Made by a program: the position numbers and the translations under genes. Under the pieces are notes generated by a model. It ran no database searches. It saw only the letters and a program-made list of their open reading frames with translations, and had not been told where the DNA came from. This document shows, piece by piece, positions 18,114 to 28,600 of a DNA stretch of 59,966 nt (its first letter is position 1; each line of letters opens with the position of its first letter). The DNA comes from Bacteroidales bacterium (GTDB taxonomy: Bacteria; Bacteroidota; Bacteroidia; Bacteroidales; UBA932): positions 1-59,966 of the forward strand of contig JAEEVC010000018.1 of NCBI GenBank assembly GCA_016287075.1. The letters are read 5' to 3'.

Positions 18114-19502
18114 TTATTCATTCTGTGTATCATAGGTATGGAACCGGACGTTCTCCAAAAGGAACATCGCGGGATCGGCGACGTCGCAGTCTTTTTCCGA
18201 GCAGAAGAACACGCAGTCCTTCAGGGAGATATCGTGGATCATCGCCCGGGTGCCGCGGGCGGCGAGGCCGATGCGGGCGTCCCGGCAGACGACATCCGAG
18301 ATCCGGATGCCGCTGAACTCCGGCAGGTACTCCTGCGTGGCGGCGCGGTCGCCCTCCGTCCCGACGGAGACGTTGACATAGCCGGTCTCGAAGACGACCG
18401 CCTCGTCCTGGATGTCGCTCATCCGGATCCCGGCGATCACGATGTTCTCCGTCCGGCCGCCCCGCCCGGGCCCGCTCTTGAAGCGGAGACCCGTGTCGGT
18501 GCCGGAGAAGGTGTTGTCCAGCACGGCGATATCGACCATCCCGCCGGAGAATTCCGAGCCGATGACGAAGCCGCCGTGGGCATGGAAGACGGTGTTGTCC
18601 CGGATGAGGATCCGGCGGCAGGGACCGTGCTTCACCCCTTCCGCGCCGGCGCCGCCCTTCATGCAGATGCCGTCGTCGCCGACATCCACCGTGCACCCGG
18701 CGACCAGCACGTCGGTCGACTGCATGATGTCGATCCCGTCCCCGTTCTGGGCGTTCCAGGGGCAGCGGACCGTGATGCCTTCGAAGATGACCTGGCTGCA
18801 GCGCTGCGGGACCAGGTGGAATTTCGGGGAGTTCTGGAGCGTGACGCCGGCGACCCGCACGCGCTCGCAGTCGGTGAACCGGACCAGATGGGTCCGCAGG
18901 GCCTCCTGCGCCTGGGGGGCCGGGGCGACATTGGCATAATGGTCCAGGTCGAAGGGGTACCAGAGCTTGCCGTCTTCCGTGACCGTCCCGCCCATGCGCC
19001 GGTAGGCCGCCCACTCGACGTCGCTGACCTTGCCGCGCTTGACGGCGCGCCACCATTCGCCGTTGCCGTCGATGATGCCTTCGCCGGTGATACTCACGTC
19101 TTTCCGCTTGCTGGCCGTGATGGCGGGGACCATGCCCTTGCCGTCCTTCTTGAAGAACAGGGCCTTGTCCGGCGAAAAGAGGATCAGGGCGCCGCGCTCC
19201 AGGTGGAGGTCGGTCCGGTCTTTCAGCACGAGCGGGCCCGTCAGCCAGATTCCGGCCGGGACGACCAGATGGCCGCCGCCCGCCTTCGCCAGGGCGTCGA
19301 TGGCCTTCCGGAAGGCGTCCGTATTCAGCGCAATGCCGTCTCCGACGCCGCCGAAGTCCTTGATGGATACGGTTTTGTCCGGGATGGCGGGGGCTTCCGG
19401 CTCCGGGAGGGGAAAAGGCAGGTCCCGGTAGTATTGCGCCCGGTCGCCGGCCCGCGCGGAGATCGCGAGCAGGACGAAAAGCAGGAGGATCGTTTTTTTC
19501 AT
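18114..19502 (-). CDS. Exported polygalacturonase-type glycoside hydrolase (GH28)
   Basis: A 462-residue protein with a signal peptide (MKKTILLLFVLLAISARA) and a right-handed beta-helix. The pectate-lyase-like start VSIKDFGGVGDGIALNTDAF and the GH28 active-site blocks NGDGID, DDGICMKGG, HGGFVIGSE and RFKSGPGRGG are all present, so the catalytic aspartates and the histidine region are intact. It probably hydrolyses galacturonic-acid linkages of pectin or rhamnogalacturonan. First gene of a minus-strand run with the EEP-fold and NAGPA genes. Confidence 0.92.
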   Translation of the reverse strand: MKKTILLLFVLLAISARAGDRAQYYRDLPFPLPEPEAPAIPDKTVSIKDFGGVGDGIALNTDAFRKAIDALAKAGGGHLVVPAGIWLTGPLVLKDRTDLHLERGALILFSPDKALFFKKDGKGMVPAITASKRKDVSITGEGIIDGNGEWWRAVKRGKVSDVEWAAYRRMGGTVTEDGKLWYPFDLDHYANVAPAPQAQEALRTHLVRFTDCERVRVAGVTLQNSPKFHLVPQRCSQVIFEGITVRCPWNAQNGDGIDIMQSTDVLVAGCTVDVGDDGICMKGGAGAEGVKHGPCRRILIRDNTVFHAHGGFVIGSEFSGGMVDIAVLDNTFSGTDTGLRFKSGPGRGGRTENIVIAGIRMSDIQDEAVVFETGYVNVSVGTEGDRAATQEYLPEFSGIRISDVVCRDARIGLAARGTRAMIHDISLKDCVFFCSEKDCDVADPAMFLLENVRFHTYDTQNE

Positions 19503-19515
19503 CGGTCTAATCTTC

Positions 19516-19545
19516 TTGACGCAAAGATACTTTTTTTTATCTTTG
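19516..19545 (+). promoter_or_regulatory. Promoter of the nitrilase-family gene
   Basis: TTG at 19516-19518, 19 bases, then TATCTTTG at 19538-19545: a textbook Bacteroidota promoter, 25 bases before the ATG. Confidence 0.65.
19522..19529 (-). promoter_or_regulatory. -7 element for the GH28 gene run
   Basis: On the minus strand positions 19529-19522 read TATCTTTG, about 20 bases before the GH28 ATG. It lies inside the divergent promoter, so the two transcripts would compete for the same region. Confidence 0.5.
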
Positions 19546-19570
19546 TTCCCGCAGACAGAGACAAAACAAG

Positions 19571-20335
19571 ATGAAAATCACCCTTCTTCAGACCGATCCC
19601 CGCTGGTGCGCCCCGGCGGAGAACCGCGCTGCGGTCGCCGCGCTCGCCCCGCAAAAGGGCGAAACGGACCTCCTGGTCCTTCCTGAAATGTTCTCCACGG
19701 GCTTTGTGACGGATCCTGCGGGCGCCGCCGAGACGGACGGCGGGAGCCTTCGCTTCCTGCGGGAGCTCGCAGCGGAGCGCGGTTACGCCGTCGCCGGCAG
19801 CGTTTCCGTCCAGGCGGACGGGGCCTTCCGCAACCGCTTTTATTTCGTCACGCCGGACGGCACCGAGACCCATTATGACAAGCATCACCTCTTTACTTAC
19901 AGCGGGGAGCATCTCCGCTACAAGGCCGGCGAAGAGCGTGTCGTCGTGGAGTATGCCGGATTCCGCATCCTGCTGCAGGTCTGCTACGACCTCCGCTTCC
20001 CGGTCTTCGCCCGCAACCGGCTCGTGGACGGGCGGGCGGACTACGACATGATCCTGTACGTCGCCAGCTGGCCCGCCTCCCGCATCGCCGCCTGGGATAC
20101 GCTGCTCCGGGCCCGCGCCATCGAGAATCTCTGCTACGTGGCGGCTGTCAACCGGGTCGGGGCGGATCCCGGCAACACGTACCCCGGACATAGCGTTCTG
20201 ATAGGGCCGCGTGGGGATATCCTTTCAGTTTGTAAGGAAAATGCCGTGGATTCCGTCACAACGGAAGTTTCCCTCCCCGTCCTGCAGGAATTCCGCACCG
20301 CTTTTCCGGCGCTCAAAGACGCTGACCGTCAATAA
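19571..20335 (+). CDS. Nitrilase-superfamily amidohydrolase (omega-amidase, YafV-like)
   Basis: A 254-residue cytoplasmic carbon-nitrogen hydrolase. The catalytic triad is visible as Glu39 (LPEMFSTGF), Lys104 (HYDKHHLFTY) and Cys138 (LLQVCYDLRFPV). The MFSTGF and FTYSGEH wording is that of the omega-amidase YafV group, which removes the amide from alpha-ketoglutaramate and related compounds. Length agrees. It is the last gene before the ilv leader region. Confidence 0.85.
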   Translation: MKITLLQTDPRWCAPAENRAAVAALAPQKGETDLLVLPEMFSTGFVTDPAGAAETDGGSLRFLRELAAERGYAVAGSVSVQADGAFRNRFYFVTPDGTETHYDKHHLFTYSGEHLRYKAGEERVVVEYAGFRILLQVCYDLRFPVFARNRLVDGRADYDMILYVASWPASRIAAWDTLLRARAIENLCYVAAVNRVGADPGNTYPGHSVLIGPRGDILSVCKENAVDSVTTEVSLPVLQEFRTAFPALKDADRQ

Positions 20336-20352
20336 ATTTTTTGAAAAACCCC

Positions 20353-20383
20353 TTGTTTTTTCGGGTGAATTTCCCTTACTTTG
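20353..20383 (+). promoter_or_regulatory. Promoter of the ilv-leu operon
   Basis: TTG at 20353-20355 and TTACTTTG at 20376-20383 (one mismatch to TAnnTTTG), 20 bases apart. The predicted transcript begins about 20 bases before the leader peptide. Confidence 0.5.
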
Positions 20384-20408
20384 TATCCGGTAAGAAAAAG
20401 AAAGCAAG

Positions 20409-20459
20409 ATGACCGGAACCCTCCTTCTCGTCCTTTCCGTTATTATCCTTGTCCCTTAG
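20409..20459 (+). CDS. Branched-chain amino-acid leader peptide
   Basis: A 16-codon reading frame, MTGTLLLVLSVIILVP, closed by TAG at 20457-20459. Five Leu, three Val and two Ile make up 10 of 16 residues, the three end products of the operon that follows. It has its own ATG after an A-rich stretch. The frame lies between the promoter and a terminator and so acts as the sensor of charged Leu-, Val- and Ile-tRNA. Codon for codon: Leu 5-7, Val 8, Leu 9, Val 11, Ile 12-13, Leu 14, Val 15. Confidence 0.85.
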   Translation: MTGTLLLVLSVIILVP

Positions 20460-20541
20460 GGGGCGCGGACGGAACAGGCTTGACGGTCAGAACGCTTCAG
20501 ACTCGACTCCTTTCCGGTCCGCACGGGAAAGGAGTTTTTTT
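20435..20541 (+). promoter_or_regulatory. ilv transcription attenuator (pairings 1:2, 2:3, 3:4)
   Basis: Three competing pairings can be drawn by eye. 1:2 is TTCCGT (20435-20440, inside the leader peptide) with ACGGAA (20469-20474). 2:3, the antiterminator, is GCGGACGGAA (20465-20474) with TTCCGGTCCGC (20512-20522), ten pairs and one bulged G. 3:4, the terminator, is ACTCCTTTCC (20506-20515) with GGAAAGGAGT (20526-20535) plus a run of Ts. A ribosome stalled on Leu or Ile codons leaves segment 2 free and favours 2:3; a ribosome at the stop codon covers segment 2 and allows 3:4. This is the classical amino-acid attenuation logic. Confidence 0.8.
20506..20541 (+). terminator. Attenuator terminator before ilvD
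   Basis: A perfect 10-bp stem, ACTCCTTTCC / GGAAAGGAGT, with a 10-base loop, followed by seven Ts (20535-20541). It sits 29 bases before the ilvD start. Confidence 0.88.
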
Positions 20542-20569
20542 GTTGCGGAACCTTTAGTATCGGAAGCAC

Positions 20570-22402
20570 ATGGGACACCCTTTGCGAAGCAGCATCACCT
20601 TTGAAGGACGCCGGATGGCAGGCGCCCGGGCCCTCTGGCGGGCGGCAGGCATGAAACCGGAACAGGTCGGAAAGCCCGTCATCGCCATCGTCAATTCCTT
20701 CACCCAGTTCGTCCCCGGCCACACCCATCTCCATGAAGCCGGCCAGCTGGTCAAGGCGGAAATCGAGCGCCTGGGCTGCTATGCGGCCGAGTTCGACACC
20801 ATCGCCGTCGATGACGGCATCGCCATGGGGCACGATGGGATGCTGTATTCCCTCCCGTCCCGCGAAATCATCGCGGACAGCGTCGAATACATGGTCGGCG
20901 CCCACAAGGCGGACGCCATGGTCTGCATCAGCAACTGCGACAAGATCACCCCCGGGATGCTGATGGCCGCGATGCGGCTGAACATCCCGGCGGTCTTCGT
21001 CTCCGGCGGTCCGATGGAAGCGGGCGTCGCCGGCGCGGCGAAGCTCGACCTGATCGACGCCATGGTCCAGTCCGCGGACCCGTCGAAAGACGACGCGGAG
21101 GTCGCCCGCATCGAGGCGGCCGCCTGTCCGGGCTGCGGCTGCTGCTCGGGCATGTTCACGGCCAACTCGATGAACTGCCTGACCGAGGCCATCGGCCTGG
21201 CCCTGCCGGGCAACGGGACCGTCCTGGCGACGCACAGGAACCGCACGGAACTCTTCCGGCAGGCGGCGGCGCTCATCGTCCGCAACGCGTTCCGGTATTA
21301 TGAGGAAGGGGACGAAAGCGTCCTTCCCCGCGCCGTCGCCTCCCGGCAGGCCTTCCTCAACGCCATGGCCCTCGATATCGCCATGGGCGGCTCCACCAAT
21401 ACGGTCCTCCACCTGCTGGCCGTTGCACAGGAGGCCGGCACGGACTTCACGATGGCGGATATCGACGCCCTTTCCCGCCGCGTGCCCTGCATCTGCAAGG
21501 TCGCTCCGAATACCGCGCGCTACCACGTCGAGGACGTGAACCGCGCCGGCGGCGTCCTGGGCATCCTCGGCGAACTGGCCCGGGGCGGCCTCGTCGACCC
21601 GTCCATCCGGCGTGTCGACGGGATGACCCTCGGCGAGGCCGTCGCCCGCTATGACATCTGCGGTCCCGCCATCCGGGAAGAGGCCCGGAATATCTATTCC
21701 AGCGCGCCCGGCGGCCGATTCTCGACCGGGATGGGCTCGCAGGACGCGCGGTATGACTCGCTCGACACGGACCGGTCGCAAGGCTGTATCCGCGACCTGG
21801 AACACGCCTATACGCCGGACGGCGGCCTCGCCGTGCTCAAGGGCAACATCGCCCGGGACGGCTGCGTCGTGAAGACGGCGGGCGTGGACCCGTCCATCTG
21901 GCATTTCTGCGGCCCCGCCCGCGTCTTCGACTCCCAGGAGGCGGCCTGCGAGGGCATCCTCGGCGGCAAGGTCCGCAGCGGCGACGTCGTGGTCATCACC
22001 CATGAAGGCCCGAAAGGCGGCCCCGGCATGCAGGAGATGCTCTATCCGACCTCCTACCTCAAGTCCGTCCACCTCGGCAAGGAATGCGCCCTGCTGACCG
22101 ACGGCCGTTTCAGCGGCGGTACCTCCGGCCTGAGCATCGGCCACATCTCCCCGGAAGCGGCGGCCGGCGGCGACATCGCCCTCGTGCGCGACGGCGACCG
22201 GATTGAAATCGACATTCCCGCCCGGTCCATCCGCGTCCTCCTCTCCGAAGAGGAGCTGGCGGCCCGCCGCGCCGAAGAGCGCGCCCGCGGCCCGCTGGCC
22301 TACACGGCCCCGCACCGCATCCGGGAAGTTTCCAAGAGTCTCAAAGCCTACGCCCGGATGGTCAGTTCGGCCGACAAGGGCGCAGTCAGAATCATCGATT
22401 GA
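20570..22402 (+). CDS. ilvD: Dihydroxy-acid dehydratase
   Basis: A 610-residue iron-sulfur dehydratase that makes the 2-keto acids of valine and isoleucine. It begins [20 protein letters not shown] and carries the cluster-binding cysteines in SNCDKITPG and [16 protein letters not shown], plus the C-terminal [15 protein letters not shown] block. Length fits the E. coli-type enzyme. It is the first structural gene after the attenuator; ilvB starts one base after its stop. Confidence 0.97.
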   Translation: MGHPLRSSITFEGRRMAGARALWRAAGMKPEQVGKPVIAIVNSFTQFVPGHTHLHEAGQLVKAEIERLGCYAAEFDTIAVDDGIAMGHDGMLYSLPSREIIADSVEYMVGAHKADAMVCISNCDKITPGMLMAAMRLNIPAVFVSGGPMEAGVAGAAKLDLIDAMVQSADPSKDDAEVARIEAAACPGCGCCSGMFTANSMNCLTEAIGLALPGNGTVLATHRNRTELFRQAAALIVRNAFRYYEEGDESVLPRAVASRQAFLNAMALDIAMGGSTNTVLHLLAVAQEAGTDFTMADIDALSRRVPCICKVAPNTARYHVEDVNRAGGVLGILGELARGGLVDPSIRRVDGMTLGEAVARYDICGPAIREEARNIYSSAPGGRFSTGMGSQDARYDSLDTDRSQGCIRDLEHAYTPDGGLAVLKGNIARDGCVVKTAGVDPSIWHFCGPARVFDSQEAACEGILGGKVRSGDVVVITHEGPKGGPGMQEMLYPTSYLKSVHLGKECALLTDGRFSGGTSGLSIGHISPEAAAGGDIALVRDGDRIEIDIPARSIRVLLSEEELAARRAEERARGPLAYTAPHRIREVSKSLKAYARMVSSADKGAVRIID

Positions 22403-22403
22403 C

Positions 22404-24110
22404 ATGATAACAGGATCAGAAGCCTTGTGGCGCGCCCTCGTCGCGGAAGGGGTGGATACCGTCTTCGGGTATCCCGGCGGACAGATCATGCCCGTGTATG
22501 ACAGCCTCTGCGACTTCGGGGACCGTATCCGCCACATCCTCGTCCGGCACGAACAGGGTGCCATCCACGCGGCCCAGGGCTATGCCCGGGTCAAGGGTAC
22601 GCCCGGGGTGGTCATCGTCACCTCCGGCCCCGGCGCCACGAACGTCATCACCGGCGTCGCCGACGCGATGACGGATTCGACGCCCGTCGTGGTCATCACG
22701 GGACAGGTCGCCACCGCCGCCCTCGGCACGGACGCCTTCCAGGAAGCCGACGTCATCGGCCTCACCGCCCCGATCAGCAAATGGAACTGGCAGATCCGCA
22801 GCGCCGACGAGGTCGCCTGGGCCGTCGCCCGGGCCTTCTACATCGCCGGCACCGGCCGTCCCGGCCCCGTCGTGCTGGACTTCACCCGCGACGCCCAGGT
22901 CGGCATGACCGATTTCCATTTCGAGCCCTGCCGCTTCATCCGGAGTTATATCCCGGAGCCGACGCCGTCGGAACTGTCCATCAAACAGGCCGTTGCGCTG
23001 CTTGATGCGGCGGAGCGCCCCCTTGTGGTCTTCGGCCAGGGAATCACGCTCAGCCATGCGGAAGACCGGCTCCGTGCCTTCCTGGAGAAGGGAGACATCC
23101 CGGCCGGCTCCACCCTGCTCGGCCTCAGCGCCCTCCCGTCGGATTTCCCGCTGTACCAGGGGATGATCGGCATGCACGGCAACGTCGCCCCGAATGTCAA
23201 GACCGGGGAATGCGACGTCCTGGTGGCCATCGGCATGCGCTTCGACGACCGGGTGACCGGGACGGTCTCCACCTATGCCCGCCAGGCCAAGGTCATCCAC
23301 ATCGACATCGACAAGTCCGAGATCGGGAAGATCATCCCGGTCGAAGTGGGCATCCGCGGCGACGCGGGGAAGGTCCTCGCCATCCTGACGGAACGCATGC
23401 AGGCTCGGAAGCACCCCGAATGGGTGGCTGGCTTCGCCGCCTGCCGCGCCGTCGAGGAGGAAAAGGTCATCGGTCCCGAAATCCGGCCGGGCAGCGGCCT
23501 GCTCCGGATGGGCGAGGTCGTGGACGGGGTCTCCCGCGTGACGGAAGGGAAGGCGGTCATCGTGACCGATGTCGGCCAGAACCAGATGATGGCCGCCCGC
23601 TATTCCCGCTTCGCGGCCGGGCGCAGCTTCCTGTCCTCCGGCGGACTCGGTACGATGGGCTTCGGCCTCCCGGCCGCCATCGGCGCGAAAATCGCCGCCC
23701 CGGCGCGTCCGGTGTGCCTTTTCGTCGGCGACGGCGGCATCCAGATGACCCTCCAGGAGTTCGGGACCATCCTGCAGGAGCAGGTCGGGGTCAAGATCGT
23801 CCTCCTGAACAACAACTGGCTCGGGAACGTCCGCCAATGGCAGGAACTGTTCTACGGGCAGCGCTATTCCCAGACCCGGATGCTGAATCCGGACTATTCC
23901 CTCATCGCCGCCGCCTACGGCATCCGCTACCGGGCCGTCGAGCGGCGTGAAGACCTCGCCGAGGCCCTGCAGGAGCTGTTCTCCGACGACCGTCCCGCCC
24001 TCCTGGACGTCCATGTCCTCGAAAACGGGAATGTCATGCCGATGGTTCCGCCCGGCCGGGGCATCGATGAAATCCTCCTTTCGGAAAACCAGTGGTACCG
24101 CCCGCAATGA
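22404..24110 (+). CDS. ilvB: Acetolactate synthase, large subunit
   Basis: A 568-residue thiamine-diphosphate enzyme that condenses pyruvate with pyruvate or 2-ketobutyrate. The catalytic glutamate is in VRHEQGAIHAAQGYAR, and the cofactor motif runs GDGGIQMTLQEF to LNNNWLGNVRQW. The open frame extends back into ilvD, but ATG 22404 (MITGSEALWRALVAEGVDT) is the family start. Its stop overlaps the ilvN start. Confidence 0.97.
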   Translation: MITGSEALWRALVAEGVDTVFGYPGGQIMPVYDSLCDFGDRIRHILVRHEQGAIHAAQGYARVKGTPGVVIVTSGPGATNVITGVADAMTDSTPVVVITGQVATAALGTDAFQEADVIGLTAPISKWNWQIRSADEVAWAVARAFYIAGTGRPGPVVLDFTRDAQVGMTDFHFEPCRFIRSYIPEPTPSELSIKQAVALLDAAERPLVVFGQGITLSHAEDRLRAFLEKGDIPAGSTLLGLSALPSDFPLYQGMIGMHGNVAPNVKTGECDVLVAIGMRFDDRVTGTVSTYARQAKVIHIDIDKSEIGKIIPVEVGIRGDAGKVLAILTERMQARKHPEWVAGFAACRAVEEEKVIGPEIRPGSGLLRMGEVVDGVSRVTEGKAVIVTDVGQNQMMAARYSRFAAGRSFLSSGGLGTMGFGLPAAIGAKIAAPARPVCLFVGDGGIQMTLQEFGTILQEQVGVKIVLLNNNWLGNVRQWQELFYGQRYSQTRMLNPDYSLIAAAYGIRYRAVERREDLAEALQELFSDDRPALLDVHVLENGNVMPMVPPGRGIDEILLSENQWYRPQ

Positions 24111-24661
24111 TGGAAGAGAAAGAATACACGGTGACCATCTACACCGAGAACCAGATCGGCCTCCTCAGCCAGATCACGAACGCGTTCACCCGGCACAGCC
24201 TCAGCATCTGGAGCCTGTCCGCCGGCGCGACCTCCCTCGAGGGGGTCCACAACATCACGATCGTGACCCGCGGCCCCGAGAAGAAGGTCAAGGAAACCGT
24301 CCAGCAGATCGAAAAGCGCGTGGACGTGATCAAGGTCTTCTTCTATACCGCGGACAAGATCGTCTACCGGGAACTCGCCCTCTACAAGGTCGCGACGGAC
24401 GGGCTGCTCGAATGCGGCGACCTCGAAGCCCTGCTGAGCCGCTTCAACGCCAAGATCGTGGAGATGAACAAGACCTTCACGGTCATCCAGAAGACGGGGC
24501 ACACCGACGAGACGGCCCTCCTGCACGACGCGCTCAAGCCCTACAAGGTCCTGCAGTTCGTCCGGTCCGGCCGGATCTCCGTGTCGAAGGCCATGCAGGA
24601 ACCGGTCTTCAAATTCCTCCGGAAACGCGAACAGGAACAGAAACAAATCAACAACCAATAG
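24107..24661 (+). CDS. ilvN: Acetolactate synthase, regulatory subunit
   Basis: A 184-residue small subunit with an N-terminal ACT domain (YTVTIYTENQIGLLSQITNA) and the C-terminal ALS small-subunit domain (ELALYKVATDG). It confers feedback control on IlvB. Two consecutive ATGs at 24107 and 24110 overlap the ilvB stop; an upstream ATG at 24092 would lengthen it inside ilvB and is not needed. ilvC begins after a 3-base gap. Confidence 0.93.
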   Translation: MMEEKEYTVTIYTENQIGLLSQITNAFTRHSLSIWSLSAGATSLEGVHNITIVTRGPEKKVKETVQQIEKRVDVIKVFFYTADKIVYRELALYKVATDGLLECGDLEALLSRFNAKIVEMNKTFTVIQKTGHTDETALLHDALKPYKVLQFVRSGRISVSKAMQEPVFKFLRKREQEQKQINNQ

Positions 24662-24664
24662 CAT

Positions 24665-25714
24665 ATGGCAACAATCAATTTCGGCGGCGTGGACGAGAAC
24701 GTCGTCACCCGTGAAGAATTCACCCTCGCAAAAGCCCGCGAAGTCCTCAAGGACGAAACCATCGCCGTCATCGGTTACGGCGTCCAGGGTCCGGGCCAGT
24801 CCCTCAACCTCAAGGACAACGGCTTCAAGGTCATTGTCGGCCAGCGCAAGGGTAAGACTTTCGACAAGGCCGTCGCGGACGGCTGGGTTCCCGGCGTGGA
24901 CCTTTTTGACATCGAAGAGGCGTGCGAGAAAGGGACCATCATCCAGTTCCTGGTGTCCGATGCCGCGCAGATCGCCGTCTGGCCGACGGTGAAAAGGCAC
25001 CTGACCCCGGGCAAGGCCCTCTATTTCTCCCACGGCTTCGGCATCACCTACAAGGAGCGCACCGGCATCATCCCGCCCGCGGACGTGGATGTGATCATGG
25101 TCGCCCCGAAGGGCTCCGGCACCTCCCTGCGCCGGCTCTTCCTGCAGGGCCGCGGCGTGAATTCCTCTTATGCCGTGTACCAGGACGCCACCGGCCGGGC
25201 GCTCGAGCGCACCCTTGCCCTCGGCATCGGCGTCGGCTCCGGCTACCTGTTCGAGACCGACTTCAAGCACGAGGTCTATTCCGACCTGACCGGCGAGCGC
25301 GGCACCCTGATGGGCGCCATCCAGGGCATCCTGTCCGCCCAGTACGAAGTCCTGCGCGAGCATGGCCACTCCCCGTCGGAGGCCTTCAACGAGACCGTCG
25401 AGGAACTCACCCAGTCGCTGATGCCGCTCTTCGCCGAGAAGGGCATGGACTGGATGTACGCCAACTGCTCCACGACCGCCCAGCGCGGCGCCCTGGACTG
25501 GATGGGACCGTTCCATGACGCCACCAAACCCGTCTTCGAGAAGCTCTATCAGCGGGTTGCCAGCGGCGAGGAAGCCCAGGTTTCCATCGACGCCAACTCC
25601 AAACCCGGCTACCGCGAAGGCCTGGAGGCCGAACTGAAGGCGCTCCGGGAGAGCGAACTCTGGCGCACCGGCGCCGTCGTCCGCAAGCTCCGTCCCGAAG
25701 AGATCGACCGATGA
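24665..25714 (+). CDS. ilvC: Ketol-acid reductoisomerase
   Basis: A 349-residue enzyme that rearranges and reduces acetolactate and acetohydroxybutyrate. The nucleotide-binding loop reads [19 protein letters not shown], the GPGQ form I associate with Bacteroidota in place of the common GHAQ. The metal and substrate residues are in [12 protein letters not shown] and in the [19 protein letters not shown] helix. Its end overlaps the leuA start by four bases. Confidence 0.96.
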   Translation: MATINFGGVDENVVTREEFTLAKAREVLKDETIAVIGYGVQGPGQSLNLKDNGFKVIVGQRKGKTFDKAVADGWVPGVDLFDIEEACEKGTIIQFLVSDAAQIAVWPTVKRHLTPGKALYFSHGFGITYKERTGIIPPADVDVIMVAPKGSGTSLRRLFLQGRGVNSSYAVYQDATGRALERTLALGIGVGSGYLFETDFKHEVYSDLTGERGTLMGAIQGILSAQYEVLREHGHSPSEAFNETVEELTQSLMPLFAEKGMDWMYANCSTTAQRGALDWMGPFHDATKPVFEKLYQRVASGEEAQVSIDANSKPGYREGLEAELKALRESELWRTGAVVRKLRPEEIDR

Positions 25715-27201
25715 ACGACCGCGTCTATATTTTCGACACCACCCTCCGCGACGGGGAGCAGGTTCCCGGCTGCCAGCTGAATACGGTCGAGAAGATCCAG
25801 GTGGCGAAAGCCCTGGAGCAGCTCGGCGTGGACGTGATCGAGGCCGGCTTCCCGATCTCCAGCCCCGGCGACTTCCAGTCGGTGGTGGAGATCTCGAAGG
25901 CCGTCACCTGGCCCACGGTCTGCGCCCTGTCCCGGGCCGTCGAAAAGGACATCGACATGGCCGCGGAGGCGCTGCAGCACGCGAAGCGGAAGCGGATCCA
26001 CACGGGCATCGGCACCTCCGACGCCCACATCCGCTACAAGTTCAACTCCAACCGGGAAGAGATCCTCGAGCGGGCCGTCCGCGCCGTCAAGTACGCCAAG
26101 CGCTATGTCGAGGATGTGGAATTCTACGCCGAGGACGCCGGCCGGACCGACAATGAATACCTCGCCCGGGTGGTCGAGGCCGTCATCAAGGCCGGCGCGA
26201 CCGTGGTGAACATCCCGGACACGACGGGGTACTGCCTGCCGGAAGAGTTCGGCGCCAAGATCAAGTACCTCATCGAGCATGTGGACGGGGTGGACAAGGC
26301 CATCCTTTCGACGCACTGCCACAACGACCTCGGCATGGCGACCGCCAACACGATGGCGGGCCTGCTGAACGGCGCTCGCCAGTGCGAGGTGACCATCAAC
26401 GGCATCGGCGAGCGTGCGGGCAATACCGCCCTCGAGGAGATTGCGATGATTTTGAAGGCCCACAAGGGGATCCCGCTGGAGACCAACATCAACACCCAGC
26501 GCATCTACCCGGTCAGCCGGATGGTGTCGTCCCTGATGAACATGCCGGTCCAGCCGAACAAGGCCATCGTGGGCAAGAACGCCTTCGCCCACAGCTCCGG
26601 CATCCACCAGGACGGGGTCCTGAAGAACGCCGGCACCTACGAGATCATCGACCCGCGGGACGTCGGCATCGACACGAATTCCATCGTCCTGACCGCCCGC
26701 AGCGGCCGTGCAGCCCTGAAATACCGGCTGGAGGTCAACGGCGTCCGGCTGCCGGAAGAGAAGCTGGACCAGGTCTATGCCGACTTCCTCAACCTGGCCG
26801 ACAAGAAGAAGGAGATCCACGACGACGACATCCTCATGCTGGCCGGGGCCGACCGTGCCCATGACCGCCGGATCAAGGTGGACTGGCTGCAGGCCACGAG
26901 CGGCATCGGGATGAAGCCCGTCGCCTCGATCGGGCTGGACATCGCCGGCGAGAAGTTCGAGGCGGCGGCGACGGGCAACGGCCCGGTCGATGCCGCCATC
27001 AACGCCCTCCGCCAGATCGTCCACCGCCAGGTCACCCTCACCGAATTCACCATCCAGGGGGTCACGAAGGGCTCCGACGACTGCTGCAAGGTCCACATGC
27101 AGGTGGAGCACGAGGGACGCGTCTGCTACGGATTCGGTGCCAGCACCGACATCGTCACCGCCTCCATCGAGGCCTATGTCGACTGCATCAACAAACTCTG
27201 A
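25711..27201 (+). CDS. leuA: 2-Isopropylmalate synthase
   Basis: A 496-residue enzyme that condenses acetyl-CoA with 2-ketoisovalerate, the first leucine step. The family start [20 protein letters not shown], the metal-binding [18 protein letters not shown] and the NGIGERAGN motifs are clear. A C-terminal LeuA regulatory domain (about residues 370-496) is present, so leucine inhibition is expected. leuC follows after four bases. Confidence 0.95.
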   Translation: MNDRVYIFDTTLRDGEQVPGCQLNTVEKIQVAKALEQLGVDVIEAGFPISSPGDFQSVVEISKAVTWPTVCALSRAVEKDIDMAAEALQHAKRKRIHTGIGTSDAHIRYKFNSNREEILERAVRAVKYAKRYVEDVEFYAEDAGRTDNEYLARVVEAVIKAGATVVNIPDTTGYCLPEEFGAKIKYLIEHVDGVDKAILSTHCHNDLGMATANTMAGLLNGARQCEVTINGIGERAGNTALEEIAMILKAHKGIPLETNINTQRIYPVSRMVSSLMNMPVQPNKAIVGKNAFAHSSGIHQDGVLKNAGTYEIIDPRDVGIDTNSIVLTARSGRAALKYRLEVNGVRLPEEKLDQVYADFLNLADKKKEIHDDDILMLAGADRAHDRRIKVDWLQATSGIGMKPVASIGLDIAGEKFEAAATGNGPVDAAINALRQIVHRQVTLTEFTIQGVTKGSDDCCKVHMQVEHEGRVCYGFGASTDIVTASIEAYVDCINKL

Positions 27202-27205
27202 GCGT

Positions 27206-28600
27206 ATGAACACCCTGTTTGACAAGATCTGGGACGCCCACCTGGTCGACCGCGTCGAAGGCGGGCCGGACCAGCTCTACATCGACCGGCTCTATTGCCA
27301 CGAGGTCACGTCCCCGCAGGCCTTCGACGGCCTCCGCGCGCGGGGCATCCGCTGCCTGCGGCCGGAGAAGATCGTCTGCATGCCCGACCACAACACCCCG
27401 ACCCATGACCAGGACAAGCCCATCGCGGATCCCGTGTCCCGGCGGCAGGTGGACGCACTCGCGGCGAATGCCGCCGAGTTCGGGCTCGCCCACTTCGGCA
27501 TGGGCGATCCGCGGAACGGCATCATCCACGTCGTCGGCCCCGAGCAGGGGCTTTCCCTGCCCGGCATGACCATCGTCTGCGGCGACTCGCACACCTCGAC
27601 CCACGGGGCCGTCGGGGCCGTCGCCTTCGGCATCGGCACCTCCGAAGTCGAGATGGTCCTGGCTTCGCAGTGCATCCTCCAGCCCAAGCCGAAATCCATG
27701 CGCATCCGCGTGGAAGGTTCTCTGGGAAAGGGCGTTACTGCCAAAGATATCGCCCTCTTCCTGATGAAGGAGCTGACCACGTCCGGCGCGACCGGCTACT
27801 TTGTCGAGTATGCCGGTTCGGCTGTCCGCGGCCTGTCGATGGAGGGCCGGCTGACCCTCTGCAACCTGTCCATCGAGATGGGGGCGCGGGGTGGATTCAT
27901 CGCGCCCGACGAGACGACCTTCGCCTGGCTGAAAGGCCGTGAACACGCGCCGAAGGGGGCGGAATGGGATGCCGCCGTGGCATATTGGAAAACGCTCCGC
28001 AGCGGGGACGACGCGGTCTTCGACCGGGAAATCGTCTTCGATGCGGCCGCCATCCCCCCGATGATCACCTACGGGACGAATCCCGGCATGGGCATGGCCG
28101 TCGACGGGACGGTCCCCGCGCTCGGGGACATCCCCGAACAGGGACGCGCTTCCTTTGCCAAGTCGCTCGCATACATGGACTTCCAGCCGGGAGCGCCCCT
28201 GCTGGGACATCCGGTCGACTACGTGTTCCTCGGCGCCTGCACCAACGGCCGCATCGAGGACTTCCGCGCCTTCGCGTCCATCGCCGCCGGGCGGAAGAAG
28301 GCCCCCGGCGTGACCGCCTGGCTCGTGCCCGGCTCCCAGGCCGTCGCCCGCCAGATCGCCGAAGAAGGCCTCGACCGCGTCCTCGCGGAGGCCGGCTTCG
28401 CCATCCGCCAGCCCGGCTGCTCGGCCTGCCTCGCCATGAATGACGATAAGGTTCCCGCCGGAAAGTATTGTGTATCAACCAGCAACCGGAACTTTGAAGG
28501 CCGCCAGGGGCCGGGCGCGAGAACCCTTCTCGCCAGCCCGCTGACCGCTGCGGCCGCCGCCGTCACCGGTGTCGTCACCGATCCCCGCACCCTGCTATGA
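27206..28600 (+). CDS. leuC: 3-Isopropylmalate dehydratase, large subunit
   Basis: A 464-residue aconitase-type subunit. It begins [14 protein letters not shown]; the frame is open further upstream inside leuA, but this ATG is the family start. [24 protein letters not shown] and the iron-sulfur cysteines in [11 protein letters not shown] and GCSACLAMN are visible. It acts with LeuD and overlaps leuD by four bases. Confidence 0.95.
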   Translation: MNTLFDKIWDAHLVDRVEGGPDQLYIDRLYCHEVTSPQAFDGLRARGIRCLRPEKIVCMPDHNTPTHDQDKPIADPVSRRQVDALAANAAEFGLAHFGMGDPRNGIIHVVGPEQGLSLPGMTIVCGDSHTSTHGAVGAVAFGIGTSEVEMVLASQCILQPKPKSMRIRVEGSLGKGVTAKDIALFLMKELTTSGATGYFVEYAGSAVRGLSMEGRLTLCNLSIEMGARGGFIAPDETTFAWLKGREHAPKGAEWDAAVAYWKTLRSGDDAVFDREIVFDAAAIPPMITYGTNPGMGMAVDGTVPALGDIPEQGRASFAKSLAYMDFQPGAPLLGHPVDYVFLGACTNGRIEDFRAFASIAAGRKKAPGVTAWLVPGSQAVARQIAEEGLDRVLAEAGFAIRQPGCSACLAMNDDKVPAGKYCVSTSNRNFEGRQGPGARTLLASPLTAAAAAVTGVVTDPRTLL

